A stretch of 64,000 nucleotides of DNA from Thalassia testudinum (GCA_037157565.1 JAZHRO010000013.1:119488001-119552000), one strand, 5' to 3'; positions 45,688 to 58,860 are shown, counted from the first letter of the stretch. A program made the numbers and translations. Notes: generated by a model from the letters alone, not told the origin.

Positions 45688-48372
45688 TACCCCCATGCCT
45701 AAACTTTGCTAGTCCCTAGCAAATGCAAGATTAAGTGCATGGCTAAGTTTTTTACAAGTTTAATCCCTAAAGGACCGCTTATTCTTTTTATCAAAGAGCT
45801 TGACTAAAGATTTTTCTCCTTTTGTTTCATCCAGAAATCTACAAATCTAGATACCTAAAAGTGCAGCTATGTAGCTTTCGCAATGGAATCGAGTGAAAGG
45901 CCTAATTCACCTCTAAAGTTTGTACTTAACCCGTAGTAAAATTCTAGCAGGATAGGCGAACTTCTTCCCTCGGGGTATCCAAGATTTTCTTTTTTGAGTT
46001 CCACCCCGGCTTAGTGTGGGAAAAGGCTTGGTTGTTGTTGTTGTTGTTTTTCCACCCTAGCTTTAACCTCAGGTAGAGAATGTCAGAGGGAAATGGATGT
46101 GTTTATTTGGTGGCTCACTCTCACTTGGTGCTACATAGAAATTAGGACTACAGAATCCAGATTTCCAGATTCTCAAGTAAGTCAACTCAGAGAAAGATGA
46201 GAAAAACTATGCTCTCTTCTGTTTCCTTAGTATTCATTCTCTCTTTCTCTCCTTTTTTCTCTTTTTTATTTTTCTTTTCTTTTCTTTCTTTCTCTTAGAG
46301 CTCACAATCTCACCAGGTTCACACATATGACCTGTATTTGATGGTCTCATTTGCATTAACACTTTAATTGAGTTCCATAACCTTGACACTAAGTTGAAAT
46401 TTCTCAGCTAGTATTCGGGCAGTCAGAAAATAGAAAGATAGATTAAGGCCCTATTTGGTGGATATCAAATTTATTTGGTGGTATTGCCTCAATGCAACTA
46501 AAATAAACACTAAATATTCACACACTCTTTTTCTTTACTTTTTCTTCTTTTTCTAATTTTTCTTTTTTTCATTTTTTTTCTTTTTTTTCTATGTATAATT
46601 ATTTTTTTCAACACAACACAAGCTAGCATACATTCATGAACTTTATTGAGGAGGCATTATTAGGGATTGGTGGTATTCAAGAGACAATGGGTGGCTTATT
46701 TGGTGGAAGTTCCTACTCACGGCATCGGTAGAGACAGGTAGGACAATGTATTTCTGACCTTGACATCAATACCATCCTTCAGCCGAGGATTCCGTGAAGA
46801 ATGGTCGTAACCATCCACATTAGCCCTAGTTTTATGAAAACTCGCTCTCCATGTATTTGCCTTATTTGGTGGCTTTCAATATTTCACACAAAAATGTATA
46901 CGTAGTAACCAAGAGTGAAAACTATACCTAAGCTTTGAGTATCATCACCTAATTATCTAGGATTTTAGATTTCTTGCACTAATCTTAGAGCACCAGCACA
47001 CTCTACTCTCATATCACACTATTTGGTGGATTTTTGGAGGAAAATCTGCCTAGCTCCCAAAACACTATCCAAAGTTTAGGAAAAGAAGCACTACTTCTTC
47101 TTGACAAACTAATAACGTTTATCAGCCTTCACCATGAATCCATTGCAAATTCTACGTGTGTGTGAAAAATTGTACTGGATTCCAGATTACAGGAATCAAC
47201 CAGAGGATAAAATCCCTAATGCATTCTCTTGATAAGATAATCTTATTCATGGATGCACTATGTATAAATGCTATTTGTAACCTTTCAAAGTTGCACTTCG
47301 AAAATTTCCCTAATTCGGGTTATGTACAGCTTGACCCTAAATTTAGAACAAAAGGGTGAGTGGATGAGTCGAAAGTGGCTATTGCGAACGATTTTTAGCT
47401 CCAATGTGAACATTGGAGGTGGAGTCGATTGTTCTTAATTTAAGGACCCTAAAGTGCAATTAGCATGATGTACGAAAGGTTTTTCCTTAGTGTTTGTAGA
47501 AAAGTTTTCACTTTACAATTACTACTCCCCCATGCCTATTTTCCTGCATGTCCTCATTTATGAATATAACGAAAAAAAAATTTAAATAGGGAGTAAAAGG
47601 GTAGAAATCACCTGGAATAGCTCTTGAATTTTGACATTGCGCTTATTCCAACACCTAAAATTGAATATGCAGGGAAAATATGACAACTAAAATATGCTAT
47701 ATATAAGCTCTGAAATTAATGCCTCCAGCTGGGCATACACTCAAAAAGGATATATCAATACACTATTAAGAATGGCGAATAAAATGATAAGAATTTTAAT
47801 CTCGTTCACCAATAGTGGGCTGCAAATGCGGATCAAATGTCCATGAATTCCGAGCCCAAATAATCAAAAAAATATTATGATGGGGCTTGAGAAAATCTGT
47901 AGTCAGATGCTACAGAAGAAAGACAGATAATTACGGTTTCCTGGAAGAAATGAAGGTGAAGGCTTCCCAAAGAGGAGGTGGAGAATGTGGGTGGTAGGGG
48001 TATGGGTAGAGTCGTGTGGGGTAAAGTCATATGGGTCTTGATAATGGTGATGAATGGAAGGCATGACCCAAGTAGTGTAGTCAGATCTAGAAATCAATGT
48101 CTAGTGATCAATCTCTATCTTTACCAAAGATGTTTGGGTATCATCTTCTTTCATCTCTTCCAAATTTTTCAATGCCAATTCCCAATTATCGCATGATTCC
48201 GCAAAATTTTTAGCTTCCTCTGATAACTCATCATATGAAATCCCCAATAACCTTTCAATTCTTGAATATCCTTTTCATAAGGGGATATTTTCTTCTTCTC
48301 ACTTAGATGAAATTGGTCATTAGATTCAGTAGTGAGTCCCTCCATGAAAGTGGAATGGGTTGAATCATTGAT
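45688..48372 (-). other. PPT and 3' non-coding region of F
   Basis: No convincing gene. It contains the terminal PPT (45702-45688) and the internal polypurine motif (minus strand, ATGAGGACA at 47558-47550, then TAGGCATGGGGGAGTA at 47538-47523). Pyrimidine-rich low-complexity sequence lies at 46240-46295 and 46525-46600. Blocks match the B1 3' region in reverse. Short open frames at 47156-47359 and 47903-48097 have no support. Confidence 0.6.
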
Positions 48373-51300
48373 TCAGGAGTTGTTATAGTCTTTTTGATTT
48401 TGTTGCTCTGTGTATGTGGTCATTTGAATTAATTCATCAATGTCTCTATGGGTATTCTCAAATACAACAAAATCGTATTCAGGTCCCTTAATGCTTGGTT
48501 CCTCAAAATGAAATGATTGGTATTCAGGCTCTAAATCAAGATCAAGATCCTCAAATGAATCTCCATCCTCTACTTCACTAGGAACTTCAATATCATCCAC
48601 CTCGGGTGTTTGATTAACAGAATCCTGCATGACCACCACCTAATCACAAATCTGTTGTGGCGCACCGGACCCAAATTCAAATGTTTCTGATTTTTGTTGC
48701 TCGTCCCGGATTCTATGAAGCTCTTTTCGTATATCATCATATTCTTTAGCTCTGGCTTCTTTTATTTTGTGAAGCATTTTGATTAATTGAGGGATCTGGG
48801 ATTCATTGCAAGGGGTAGGGGTTTGAATTGGGCTAGGTTGATCAAGATAGTCAACCATGCTATCAAGGATTTGATCCTGTATTGATGGTGACTTATATGA
48901 TTTAGTAGATTGTTGATTCGAGTTGTGTGGTCCTACCCAGGTGTCAATTGCCATGGTTTCTTCCGAATTGTCCTCTGAATCACTTTCCATGTCATCCAGA
49001 AAATACCCTGACTTTGTTTTCTTAGCGGCTACATAAATATCAAAGTGAATCTTCTCATTGCCACTACTCATTTCCATACATCCTGAGTAACAGTCAATCC
49101 GTGCATTGGCCGTAGCCAAGAAAGGGTGACCCAAAATGATGGGTGAATTACTTAGCTTTTCTTGTATATCCATGTCCAAAATAATAAAATCAACCGGAAA
49201 GCTAAGACCTTGCACTTTAATAATCACATCTTGAACTACCCCCTTAGGTGTTTTGATGTAGCCATCTGCCATTCTAATGGTCACAGGTACATGGTGCAGA
49301 TCTTCAAGTCTGGTGCAATCAAAAAGGGTGGTAGGAATCAAGCTAATGGGAGATCCTAGATCTACAAGGGCTCTATTGAAGGTGAATCACTTGATGGCAC
49401 AAGATATGCAAGGTTTCCTAGGGTCAGTCTTTTTGGGTGGTACAGTGACAACAACAAATACTTATGTTAGTAGATAAAAACACCTCTTTAGGTGTGCAAG
49501 TCTTTTTCTTCGTTTGTGACCCTTTCTTTAAGGCCTCAGGAAAGGGTAAATAGGTCAAATAAACTTCAGATGCCTTTTTCTTCTTTTTGTCTCAAGAGTC
49601 TAAGTCGGTGCTGGATGTGGGTTTGGTCTTATGATTTTTGGTTAAGCCCAAATCAGATGGTTTAGGTGGGCTCTTAGCTTTTCTCTTCCTTTTAGAGGCC
49701 ACAGATTTGGTCCCCGCACAATGGCATGTATGATAGATTGGAGGAGGGGTCGGAAGAATAGGTGGAGAATAGGAGAGAAAAGGAGTGTGCATCCGAGGAT
49801 AAAGTGATTCTTGAAGTCTCTTGATGTAAACGCATTTATTGAGGGTAAAATGCCTATTCATGCATGTTCCTAGGCTTAGATTTGCATTTCATGTTATAAA
49901 TATTGCATAGCATGCATCATTCTGCATTGAGAATAGTTGTATATAATTTAGGTTAATTGCATCCATTTTGTGGTTAGGAGAGAAGGATATTTATTTTGGT
50001 AGTCAAATAAAATTTATACCGAAACTCCAAGGGAGTCCCGAGTTGAACACAGGGAGGCGACGTTTACTTTAAGTGAAAACTGTGCTTCAATTTGTTTCTT
50101 TTTGGTATTTTAGGGTTTTGTGATGTTTTTTGTATTTTTGCAAGAAGAAGACAAGCAAATGAATCACAAGATAGAGATGGAACAAATATGGCACAGATAT
50201 CACTTCAATGTCAATCACAATCAACTATGAAAGCATAAAAAGAGACGGGGATGACAGGAAATCTCCCGAATCAGCTGTTCGACGAGATGTTGGTGCCTGG
50301 CGGAAGCTCAGATGAAGGAGGTGAGGAGCAGGATGACGGAGGTGACAAACAGGAGGACGTCAGGTAGAGGAAAGCTTCAGCATAGCTCTCGAATGGAGGC
50401 AAGAAGGCGGAGATGATCTGCTATCGAAATGGAGGTGGGAGGACAACTCCAAGGCAACCTACGAATGGGGATGGGAAGTTAGAGGAGTATTTGGTGGGGC
50501 AGCGGTTCGCTAGACTAATAGGCATCTTAGGAGCTTGAGAGCAAGCTCTAACAGAGCGTTGGTAAGCTTACTAGAGCTTGGGAGTAGGTGGGAGTAGAGT
50601 AAGTAGAGATGGCTTGGAAGGGAGGGGGTGTAGGTCCTTTTATAGTGGAGAAGATGCAAAAATAGGTATGGGACCATTAGTGACATCCAGGCCATCGCTA
50701 GAAGCGTCGCTGTAGGCAGCTCATGCCAGCTCACACCTACAGCTAGCTTTGCTGGCTCGAGAAGAATTAACAACAGCTGTAAGCGTCGCTGGAGGTCCAA
50801 CTCATGCGTCGTTGTAGGCTAGCTCATGCGTCGCTGGTGCGCGTTGCCCCTGCCTTTGCCACGCACGCGCATGCTCACGCGCTGGCGCTACACTGCACAC
50901 ATGCATGCCTCCGCACGCACATCTGCAATGCTACGTGCATGCGTGCGCATAGGCAGCTTGGGTTGCACCACATGGTGCAATCTAGGTCGTCCATCTTCTT
51001 TTTGTTGTAGGGGCTACTACAAAGGTTGGATTGAGTCGATTATCACACCGTTAGGCTACGATCGTCAACCTGAATCCATCCGCACAATCGGATTTGTCAT
51101 TGAAAGCTCCAAATTATGTCACCTAGTCCCTTGGCCGTTGATCTACCTTGGACTGCATATGGTGCTACGAGACTCCGATCGAGGCAATTTCAGAGGTTTT
51201 GGACTCCGATCGTCGTCTTGATCAGATCCATGTGGTCGAATTGTCAATCCAAGGCTACGAAATAAATATCCTTCTCTCCTGACCACAAAAAGGATGCAAT

Positions 51301-52342
51301 TAGCCTAAATTATATACAACTACTCTAAATGCAGAATGATGCATGCTATGCAATATTTATAACATGAAATGCAAATCTAAGCCTAGGAACATGCATGAAT
51401 AGGCAATTTACTTTCAATAAATGTGTTTACATCATCTCTTGATTGGTCCCCCTTGAGATTTCACTTGATTTTCCAACTTAGTCAGCCTTTCTTCATTTTT
51501 CCTGTCAAAGTCCAACAAAATGTTCATGATATCTTCAAGGGTGGTTGCGGGTTGGGCTAGACTAGATGGTTGCCCTAAAGTGGTTTGACTAGAATATTGG
51601 GCTGGCCTAGATTGATGTTCAGTCTAAGTCGATCTTTGTGGTGGCCATGAAAGATCAGGGTTGTCTCTCCACTTAGGGTTATACGAATCCGGATATGAAT
51701 CAATAGGCGTATCACCCTGAGTGAGCTGACTATAATGGGAGTTGATTGAGAACTTGTTGTGTTGTCCTATACTTGTGATCCATTACTCCAATTCCTTAGT
51801 GATATATCATCAGGTGCAGGTGTATCAGAAATGATTTATTCCTCAAATGATCTACCCAAATCACGAATTAGGTCCAAAGGTGCCTTTTGGGTTGGTTGAG
51901 TCCAGGATGCCTCCTCATGGTAGAAAGAATCAATAGAGTAGCTAGTGGATCAAAAATATGGGTCACTTGACTCACTATGCTGGTTGTTCCAAGTCTCTTA
52001 TTCCTAGAAGGAGTGATAAGATTGAGATTGGACCTGAGATTGTCTAATTTGCTCCAGGAGCTTAGCACATTGATTTGTATAGTCCTTATTATATTCTCAG
52101 AATTCAGCAACTATGGCTTTCAATTGGTCCTGATCTAGATAAGGGTCGGATCCATGAGGTTCAAGTTCTAAATAAGCTGGGGGATAACGATGATCATATC
52201 CAAGTTGGTTAGGATGAGTCTCCCAACTAGGAGGAGTCGAAATCATGGTTGGGTTGGGAGATGGAGGACCCTGAGGGTCAAAAGAATGATATGGGTTCAT
52301 GGCTATTAGAGATAAGAGATAGTCTTCCTCAGGAAGACTCAA
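48373..52342 (-). pseudogene. Gag-like and protease gene of F, split by H
   Basis: It starts near 52342; the likely Met is MNPYHSFDPQGPPSPNP about 14 codons in. A Tyr/Pro-rich part is followed by a coiled-coil-like EERLTKLENQVKSQGDQ just before H. After H it resumes with QESLYPRMHTPF, a Lys-rich stretch, PFPEALKK, then the protease. The active-site ALVDLGSPISLIP is near 49370 with its Asp kept, followed by KTPKGVVQDVIIKV and GHPFLATANARIDC. The end is acidic, with EYDFVVFENTHRDIDEL resembling the GDYVLFEDL motif of B1 and G. Stops near 52100, 51960 and 49395, and a shift near 49440-49590, show it is broken. Confidence 0.72.
49822..51434 (-). mobile_element. H: A-like solo LTR with 180-bp inverted terminal copies
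   Basis: TGATGTAAACGC...GTGTTTACATCA, 1613 bases, with TCTCT at 49817-49821 and 51435-51439. The body is a minus-strand relative of the A LTR (shared GTCAAATAAAATTTATACCG and GAACACAGGGAGGCGACG, TATA box about 50644-50638). The last part of the LTR is replaced by an inverted copy of its first part: 49822-50002 against 51255-51434, about 94% identical by eye. GCGTCGCTG-type words repeat at 50704, 50783, 50806 and 50828. It sits in the F gag-like gene. Confidence 0.88.
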
Positions 52343-54101
52343 CCAGCTACAAGGGGCTGGTGGAAATAAGGCAAAGGCCTAGGAAGAAAGATGAGAGAGC
52401 CGCAAATCAAGCAAACAAGCTAGCCTTAAATTGTATACCCTAAATGGATCTAAACTTGGTACCCTGAATTTGACTTGGGTTAAATCAACCCTTGAATTAC
52501 TTGGCTGACCAGAATGGTGGGACCTCCTAGGACACCCCGCACGGTGAGACACCACTAAAGGTTAACACAGTTACCGCACTGACCTTTCCTGTCACCAATT
52601 GGTCCAAATAGACAAGGCCTTGATTTTTACCCAATTAAATTTTGGTTACCAAGTAAATTTGTCCTGCCTAGGGCACGTCTACTTAGTTTTAGTCTTGGGC
52701 TTAAAGTGCTCTTGGAATGTGATTGGACGTTTTGGGGGTGTTGCCCTTAAAATTAGATTTAGAAGTGTGAAGTGCACAGACAAAGGGTTTTTAATACAAG
52801 CTTTAATTGGTGTAGTGGCTTTTATGGTTCAAGTGCTTGTATTAATTTTTTTTTCTTTTATGGTTTCCTTGTTTAAGTTAATTCAAACAACCTTGTGGTG
52901 GAGCACACAATCGTTTTTGCAAGTCCCAATTGTTATATGAATTTCCTTTTAGTATGCCATGCAAATGTGCTCTACCCTAGTGTGGAAATCCTAATATCAA
53001 ATAGCTCTATATGATGCTTTTTAGTCCAACAAGGTAGAAGTAGTGCGACCCAATCAAGGAAAACAATGGTCCTAATGCACCACTACTAAATGAAATAGAC
53101 CTAAGTGGATGCCTAAGTTGAAATGCAGAACAAATTCAATTTAAGTGGGTGAGGGGAAGACAACCAATCAAATCAGATCCCCTCTCATGCAATCACACCC
53201 AAATAAGGCTCAAACAGGTTTGTTTGGGGTCTCTAAATTTAAACCCTAATGTGAATCACCTAGGGTTTATGCTTCTTCTAACAAGCTGCAGTTAGACCTT
53301 AGTCTGACATGAAATCACTCCCCAAATCAGTAAATAAATCAAAATAAGATGAAATTTGGTAGAGATTTTCCTTTTTTAAATAAGTTTCTCAAGGAATATT
53401 TTTTAAGATTTTTACTATTTCATGCAATTTTCCATAAATTTTTATGTTCCATAGGGTCAAACAAACCAGATGGACCCCCTGTGAGAAATGCAGTTCAAAA
53501 TAGTATCAAAGGAAATCCAAAAATTCTTGAAAATTTATAGAAAAAATTAAGTTTCAAAGGCTTTCCAACCCCATAAATTTCAAATATATATGATTTATGT
53601 GCAAGTCATACTTACTATTTGAAGATGAATAAAATACCCCCTTCCACTGTAGGAATTTTGAAAATTCGTACAGTGCAATTTTTTCCAAATAAAAGGTGGA
53701 TTTAGAAAGCTTGTTTAAAACCCTAACATCAAACCAAATCCCAAAATTTTTGCATGCCTAATTTGACGGAAATAAATTTTTTTAAATCGTTAATAATTTC
53801 TAGCTGGATTTCCAAATTTGACTTTGGTGTGTCTAAATAGTTTCCAAGTTAAAACACAAAACAAAGAAAGAATTCTTTTTTTTTGTAAATTCAAATCCAA
53901 AAATTTGAATTTTAATTTATATGTACATTATTTTTTTTCCTAAACTAAGCAACAAAATTGAGGATGAATAACGATACTTGTGGTCTTCACCACGAGTTAA
54001 TTTATATGCAGATCCTCATCTTGACCTACAATCAAAACAAACATAAGTTAAGCAAATCCAAATCTAAACTCGCACGTTGCCTCCCCGGAAATGGCGCCAT
54101 T
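52343..54101 (-). other. Leader and primer binding site of F
   Basis: The PBS is at 54099-54082, two bases from the LTR. The rest is AT-rich (for example 53340-53960) and has no supported gene; the open frame at 52599-52940 on the plus strand is antisense noise. Confidence 0.7.
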
Positions 54102-55901
54102 TGACAAGTCCATTTTTGCGTGTTTTTAAATTTTTGGAAATTGTAGTATAGTCGCGTTAAACCCTTGATCAAAATATTTAATTGTTTATGAAACTCGCTT
54201 AGAATTCTTCTTTTTAGAATGTGTCCTGGTCGTTCGTCTTTAGGAGGCATGAAAACAAGTTGAGATTTGAATCATCTTTTCTAACCTAACCTAATATTTT
54301 TGTCTTTTTTGTGTTTTTTGATTTTTATTTTGAAACACAAAACGAAACCTAGATCTAGACGTGCCAGCTAAAACCTAAGTGACTATGTGCATCTAAGTGG
54401 GGCCATGGTGGCCATGCATGGTGTGACAAACCCAAAGGGGACGTTCCTAAGTAAACTAATAGGCATTCTTCAAAGTGTAAGCCATGAAGATCATAGCATG
54501 CACATAAACAAGAATCAAGCAATATTATTTATGCATAAGAATGTCAACACATCTACACTAGAAAGCATATAAATGGAGAAAATCCCTCACGCCAGAAAAT
54601 GCCACTAAGGCCATCGGCTATGTGTGAGGGTGTAGGCTAGACCATGGGTATACAAACCCGTCTACACGCCTACCAAAAGAGATGGCCAGCCACAAGAGGC
54701 TATAGGTGAGCCTTCATGGCCATCAAAGAAGAAGAAAGAGATGGGGGCTTCAACTCTATGGAGAAGAGAGGACATGCCCAAGTCAAGAGAGGAGAAGAGG
54801 GTCTTGCACCCTTTGTGATCTCCTTCTTCTAGCCACCCACATGAAGATGCCTTGGAGGAGCTTCTTCTTTAGCCGTTCATGAAGGAGCCTTGGAGGAGGA
54901 GGACCCCTTAGTGGAGGGAGTGGTGGACGGCCCTAGGGATTGGAGGTGATGGCTCTTAGGGTTGGATGGGAGGGTGGTCACAAGTGTGGAGTGGAGGAGA
55001 GGATTCAAGAGTGAATGGGCATGACTCTTGATTTTTGGCTTTTATGGGAAGGCCAACTTTGGTGGTCGCAAGTTGGCTTCTTCCGAAAAATAGCATGTGC
55101 CACTTTTGGTGGCTCTTAGGTTTGATGCCCATGGATTGTGGATCTAGGTTAGGAGGGTAGTTTAGGAAAGTGATAGTGTGTGTGGCTCAAATTTCGTAGA
55201 GTAGGGTTGTGGGTTTTGGCAAATCTAGGTTGGGTTAACCTACATAAGGTGGGTGTGGACTTAATTTGGCTTAGGTGAGTCTAATTGGATATGTGTGTGT
55301 GTTTAAGCTTAGGTAAACCTAATAGGTATGAGTCAATTAGATCCTGGGTGGATCTAATTGGGCTCAGGGGGACCCAATCAACTGTAGATGCACCCAATTA
55401 GGTATGGGATGGTTCAATTGGATTAGGGATAGGATAAGTAGGGCTATGGATAGTGGACTAAGCTTAGGAGGTCTCTAATTAGGTTTCCTAGGGTGTCTGG
55501 TGGGGTTCCTAGGTGTTTGGGAGAGGGATAGGGTGGATAAGAACATGGATAGTGTTATCCATGTTTGGGTTTGAGGCTAAGGTGTCCTAATAGAGGTGGT
55601 TTTGGGTTTGGGATGGCTGTCCTAGGGTTTCTAAGGGTAGGGATAAGGCTATCATGCTCACTCCTCTTATCTAAATCATTCTTCTTCTTCCTTTATTGCT
55701 TTATTCCACTATTTCCTGCATCCTGGATTACTTTATTATCTGCAAATAACAATAAAAACCATTAACTAGCAGGATATCTCATCTTATTCTAAATAGACTG
55801 ATGCAATGCATGATATGCAAGATATGAGTGCAATATCCACAATTTAAGCTAGGTTCAAAAATTATTTAGGTTGATTAGGGCCCATGATTGCTGTGCAATC
55901 A
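54102..55901 (-). repeat. 5' LTR of F (right copy)
   Basis: 1800 bases, plus-strand TGACAAGTCC...GTGCAATCA. It matches the left copy throughout, including the GGAAGGCCAA/TTGGCTTCTTCC hairpin near 55050-55083. The duplicated CTCC/GGAGG-rich block near 54720-54960 and the 55565-55765 frame are LTR sequence without a gene. Confidence 0.9.
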
Positions 55902-56255
55902 TCTAGCTAGGGGAGTAGCGTCAAACGATCGCGGTTGGGGGGTACATTAGGAACCAGAGGCGCAAGCCAAAGGAAGAACCTTCTCCCCAATCCCTCCTTC
56001 TAATTGGTTGGATTGGCTGGATACAAGTAGAGTAAATCGTCTATAATCTTAAGATGGATTTTGAGAGTCTGTAGACCTTTAGGATGCCCAACCTAAAGAT
56101 AGGCTTGCATTTTTTATGCTGCAGGGTTCCTTCTCTTCCCCGTCCTTCTGACTTCCTTCCAGTGTATGCTTGGAAGGAGGTCATTGAACCCTCGTTTGGA
56201 AGGTCCTTTAGACCATTCCTAAAGGCGGAGGTTGAGTTATAGCCAAGTAGATCCC
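55902..56255 (+). other. Leader of A2, second part
   Basis: Begins with the TCTAG duplication. No gene. It runs to the gag ATG and matches A1 leader sequence in reverse (for example TAGACCTTTAGGATGC near 56070 and GGAAGGAGGTCATTGAA near 56170). Confidence 0.7.
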
Positions 56256-57780
56256 ATGGCTAATCAATAACCACCTCCCTACCCCCGAACCAGCAGGAGC
56301 TGATTCAGCGGCAGTTCGAAGAATTGTAGCAGATGCAGCAATGGTTCCAACGAATGAATGGTCAGGGAACTCGACCCTTGAAGGATTTCTATGATCCTTC
56401 AAACTATGGGGAACGTCCTAGCATCATGATTCCCGCTAGAGATGTAGAAATCAAGCCCCAAATCTTGAGTTTGATTAAGCGTTTCCATGGGCTTGGCTCG
56501 AAGGACCCATTCTAGCACTTGGAGGATCTGACCACTTTGGTTCAGTCCACCAAAGCTAGGAATGTGAACGAAGAGCAGATGATCATGAGGTGCTTTCCCC
56601 ATTCTCTCAGGGATAAAGCTGCACATTGGTACCGTACCATTGGAAGGCCGATAAAAACATGGGCTGCTCTTAAGCTGGCTTTCCTAAAGAAATTATTCCC
56701 AATCGATCAGACCAATGCCTTGTGACGAGTGATTACCACTATCGCTCAGCAGCCGGAGGAATCGTTTCATGGAGCCTAGGAGCGATTCCAAGAACTTTTG
56801 AGGAAGTGTCCACACCATGAGGTGCCGAAATGGCAACTCATGCTGATATTCTATCATGGGTTGGTCGAACAACTCCATAATCATGTGTACACCTCTTACG
56901 GAGGCAATTTCCTCAACAGGGGTGAAGATAGAGCATACGACCTATTTAAGAAAATGAGTAAGAATTTAATTAATCACGCCTTCATGGATGCCTTCAACCG
57001 GTCCCAACAACCCAGGTCAAATGCTAATGAGATCCAGGATTCTCATTCATTTGACATGGAATTGATTTGTAACAAGCTTGATAAGATGGACTTGGTTGCT
57101 AAAAGAATGGAAGAATGGATGTCAGGGAATTCGGGAAACACATCTACACCCACTCAATCCCAGAATTTAGGATTCCATTCCTCATAAGATTCCACTGGGT
57201 GGGAGTTCGTGAACCAACTTGAACTGGCTCAACCTATGAGCCAGGATTTCTTGGAACCATATTGCTTCCAAACTGGGGCCTTTGATCCCAGTTTTTCTAA
57301 TCCTTCCTTCTTTCCGTCCTTGCCCTATGAGGATGCATATGCAATATAGGAGAATGCTAGGTCCAACCCATATTCCAACACTTATAACTCCGGTTGGAGC
57401 AATCACCCTAACCTCTCCTGGAAAAGTTAGGGGCAACAAACTCAAACACAGCCCAGCAACTATGCATCTCAAAGACCTACGATTCAAGGTCAAGTATACA
57501 CTCAATTGCCCAGAGACCGGTTACTCAGCCACCTTGGAATGCCCAACAATCTATAGAGTAGGCTGATTTAAATCGGCAGTGGTAGAAATGCAAGGGTCCA
57601 TGTTGCAACTTATGCAGCAAATGAAGACATCCTTGGACAACTTGCAATCTAGGCTTATTGCCAACACCCGACAGCCTGGATCTCTACCATCCCAACCCAT
57701 ACCCAACCCGCGCAATGTGCAAAATTAGGGCAATAGAGCCCAAGGGTATGGAAATCAAAGGGACCCACATTCACATGCTC
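56256..57780 (+). pseudogene. Gag of A2
   Basis: The ATG at 56256 (MANQ) is followed by a stop and a frame change near 56290. The clear Gag core then reads FYDPSNYGERPSIMIPARD, HSLRDKAAHWYRTIGRP, LKLAFLKKLFPIDQTNAL and ERFQELLRKCPHHEVPKW. Stops occur at 56513, 56723 and about 56777, and further frame changes after 57187. The C-terminal part is Gln/Asn/Pro-rich. It aligns throughout with the A1 gag; no zinc knuckle is seen. Confidence 0.86.
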
Positions 57781-58860
57781 AGGTGGTTGAGCAGGGTCCC
57801 TCCTCTTCTTATTTTGGATACATGACCAATAAAGGCCCGCCAATCTTCACTAACCTACCTCAAGACCCAAACCCATACACCTCTGCAAACTCTATCACCT
57901 TAAGAAGTGGAAAGCAAACCCAGGACCCTGAATTACCTTCTAGAAGCCCAAACCCTAGGGAACTTGAGAGAGAAAAGGAGATTGAAGAAGACCATAAGGC
58001 CAAAGGACTGAAAATTAAAGACACCACCCACGTCCCATTCCTTGAAGCCTTATTGAAACCAGGAAGAAGAAAACCTTAAAGAGCAACGAGGAGCTCTTGA
58101 ATTTAGTCAAGAGTGTAGAGATCAATATTCCCCTCCTCGATGCTATTAAGCACATCCCAGCTTATGCTAAATTTTTGAAAGATCTATGTACCCAAAAGCA
58201 CAAGCCGAGAGAACCCACTCTGAGGAAGGTGATTCTCTCTAAGCAGGCAAGTTTTGTTATCCTACATCACCTTCCTCAAAAGAACAACATCTAGGTGCCC
58301 CCTTGATTTCATGTGTCATTGGGGAATACACTTTTGATAGGGCACTATTGTATCTAGGTGCATCAATCAACCTAATCCCTACCTTGCTTTATGAGAGGTT
58401 TGGGTTAGGCGAACTCCGGCCAATCTCAATAATGCTACAATTAGTGGACTGTTCGATCACCACACCAAAGGGCATTATTGAGGATGTAATCATCAAGGTC
58501 AAGGACTTCTATTTTCTTGAAGATTTCCTGGTCCTTGACATGGATATACCTAACGATTTGAGGAACACACCCATCATTTTGGGGCGCCCATTCCTAGCTA
58601 CCGCCAAGGCCAACATAAATTGTGAGAGCGGTAGTATGGAAATCACCTTTGGGGATAGGAAGCTAACTCTGGATATTTCCAAGGCGATAAAAGGATTTGA
58701 GGATTGTGGATTCATTGAGGAGCTTGAGAATCAAAATTTTGAGACTTTTGTGACAATCAGTGTACTCGAGGACTTCATTGGACTTAGAAACCCTGACCCA
58801 CAACCCTTCGTGGCAAACCTGCCACACCCTAAAGAGGTAGTTGATTTTGTTCATTCCTAG
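57781..58860 (+). pseudogene. Protease region of A2, catalytic Asp replaced
   Basis: The linker (LRSGKQTQDPELPSRSP) leads, after a shift near 58075, to IPLLDAIKHIPAYAKFLKDL and then the retropepsin-like domain from 58303. The active site reads RALLYLGASINLIP: TAT replaces the expected GAT. TTPKGIIEDVIIKV and GRPFLATAKANINC follow. The frame then runs to a stop at 58858. Predicted inactive. Confidence 0.82.

Larger units (their letters stand above)
43868..55901 (-). mobile_element. LTR retrotransposon F, gag-pro only, minus strand
   Basis: LTRs are 43868-45687 and 54102-55901, with TCTAG at 43863-43867 and 55902-55906. The PBS at 54099-54082 reads TGGCGCCATTTCCGGGGA (tRNA-Asp type), and the PPT (TAGGCATGGGGGTA, minus strand) ends at 45688. 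The left LTR starts TAACAAG instead of TGACAAG, a point change. LTR copies differ at about 5-6% over a 105-base stretch compared by eye, fewer differences than in the A1 pair. The interior has a gag-like and a protease remnant but no RT or integrase. H is nested inside. Confidence 0.92.

Noticed and set aside
49822..51434. H as a DNA transposon or MITE because of its terminal inverted repeats
   Set aside because: The body is an A-type LTR with its TATA box and conserved end motif, and termini are TG...CA with a 5-bp duplication; an aberrant retroelement cDNA explains it better.
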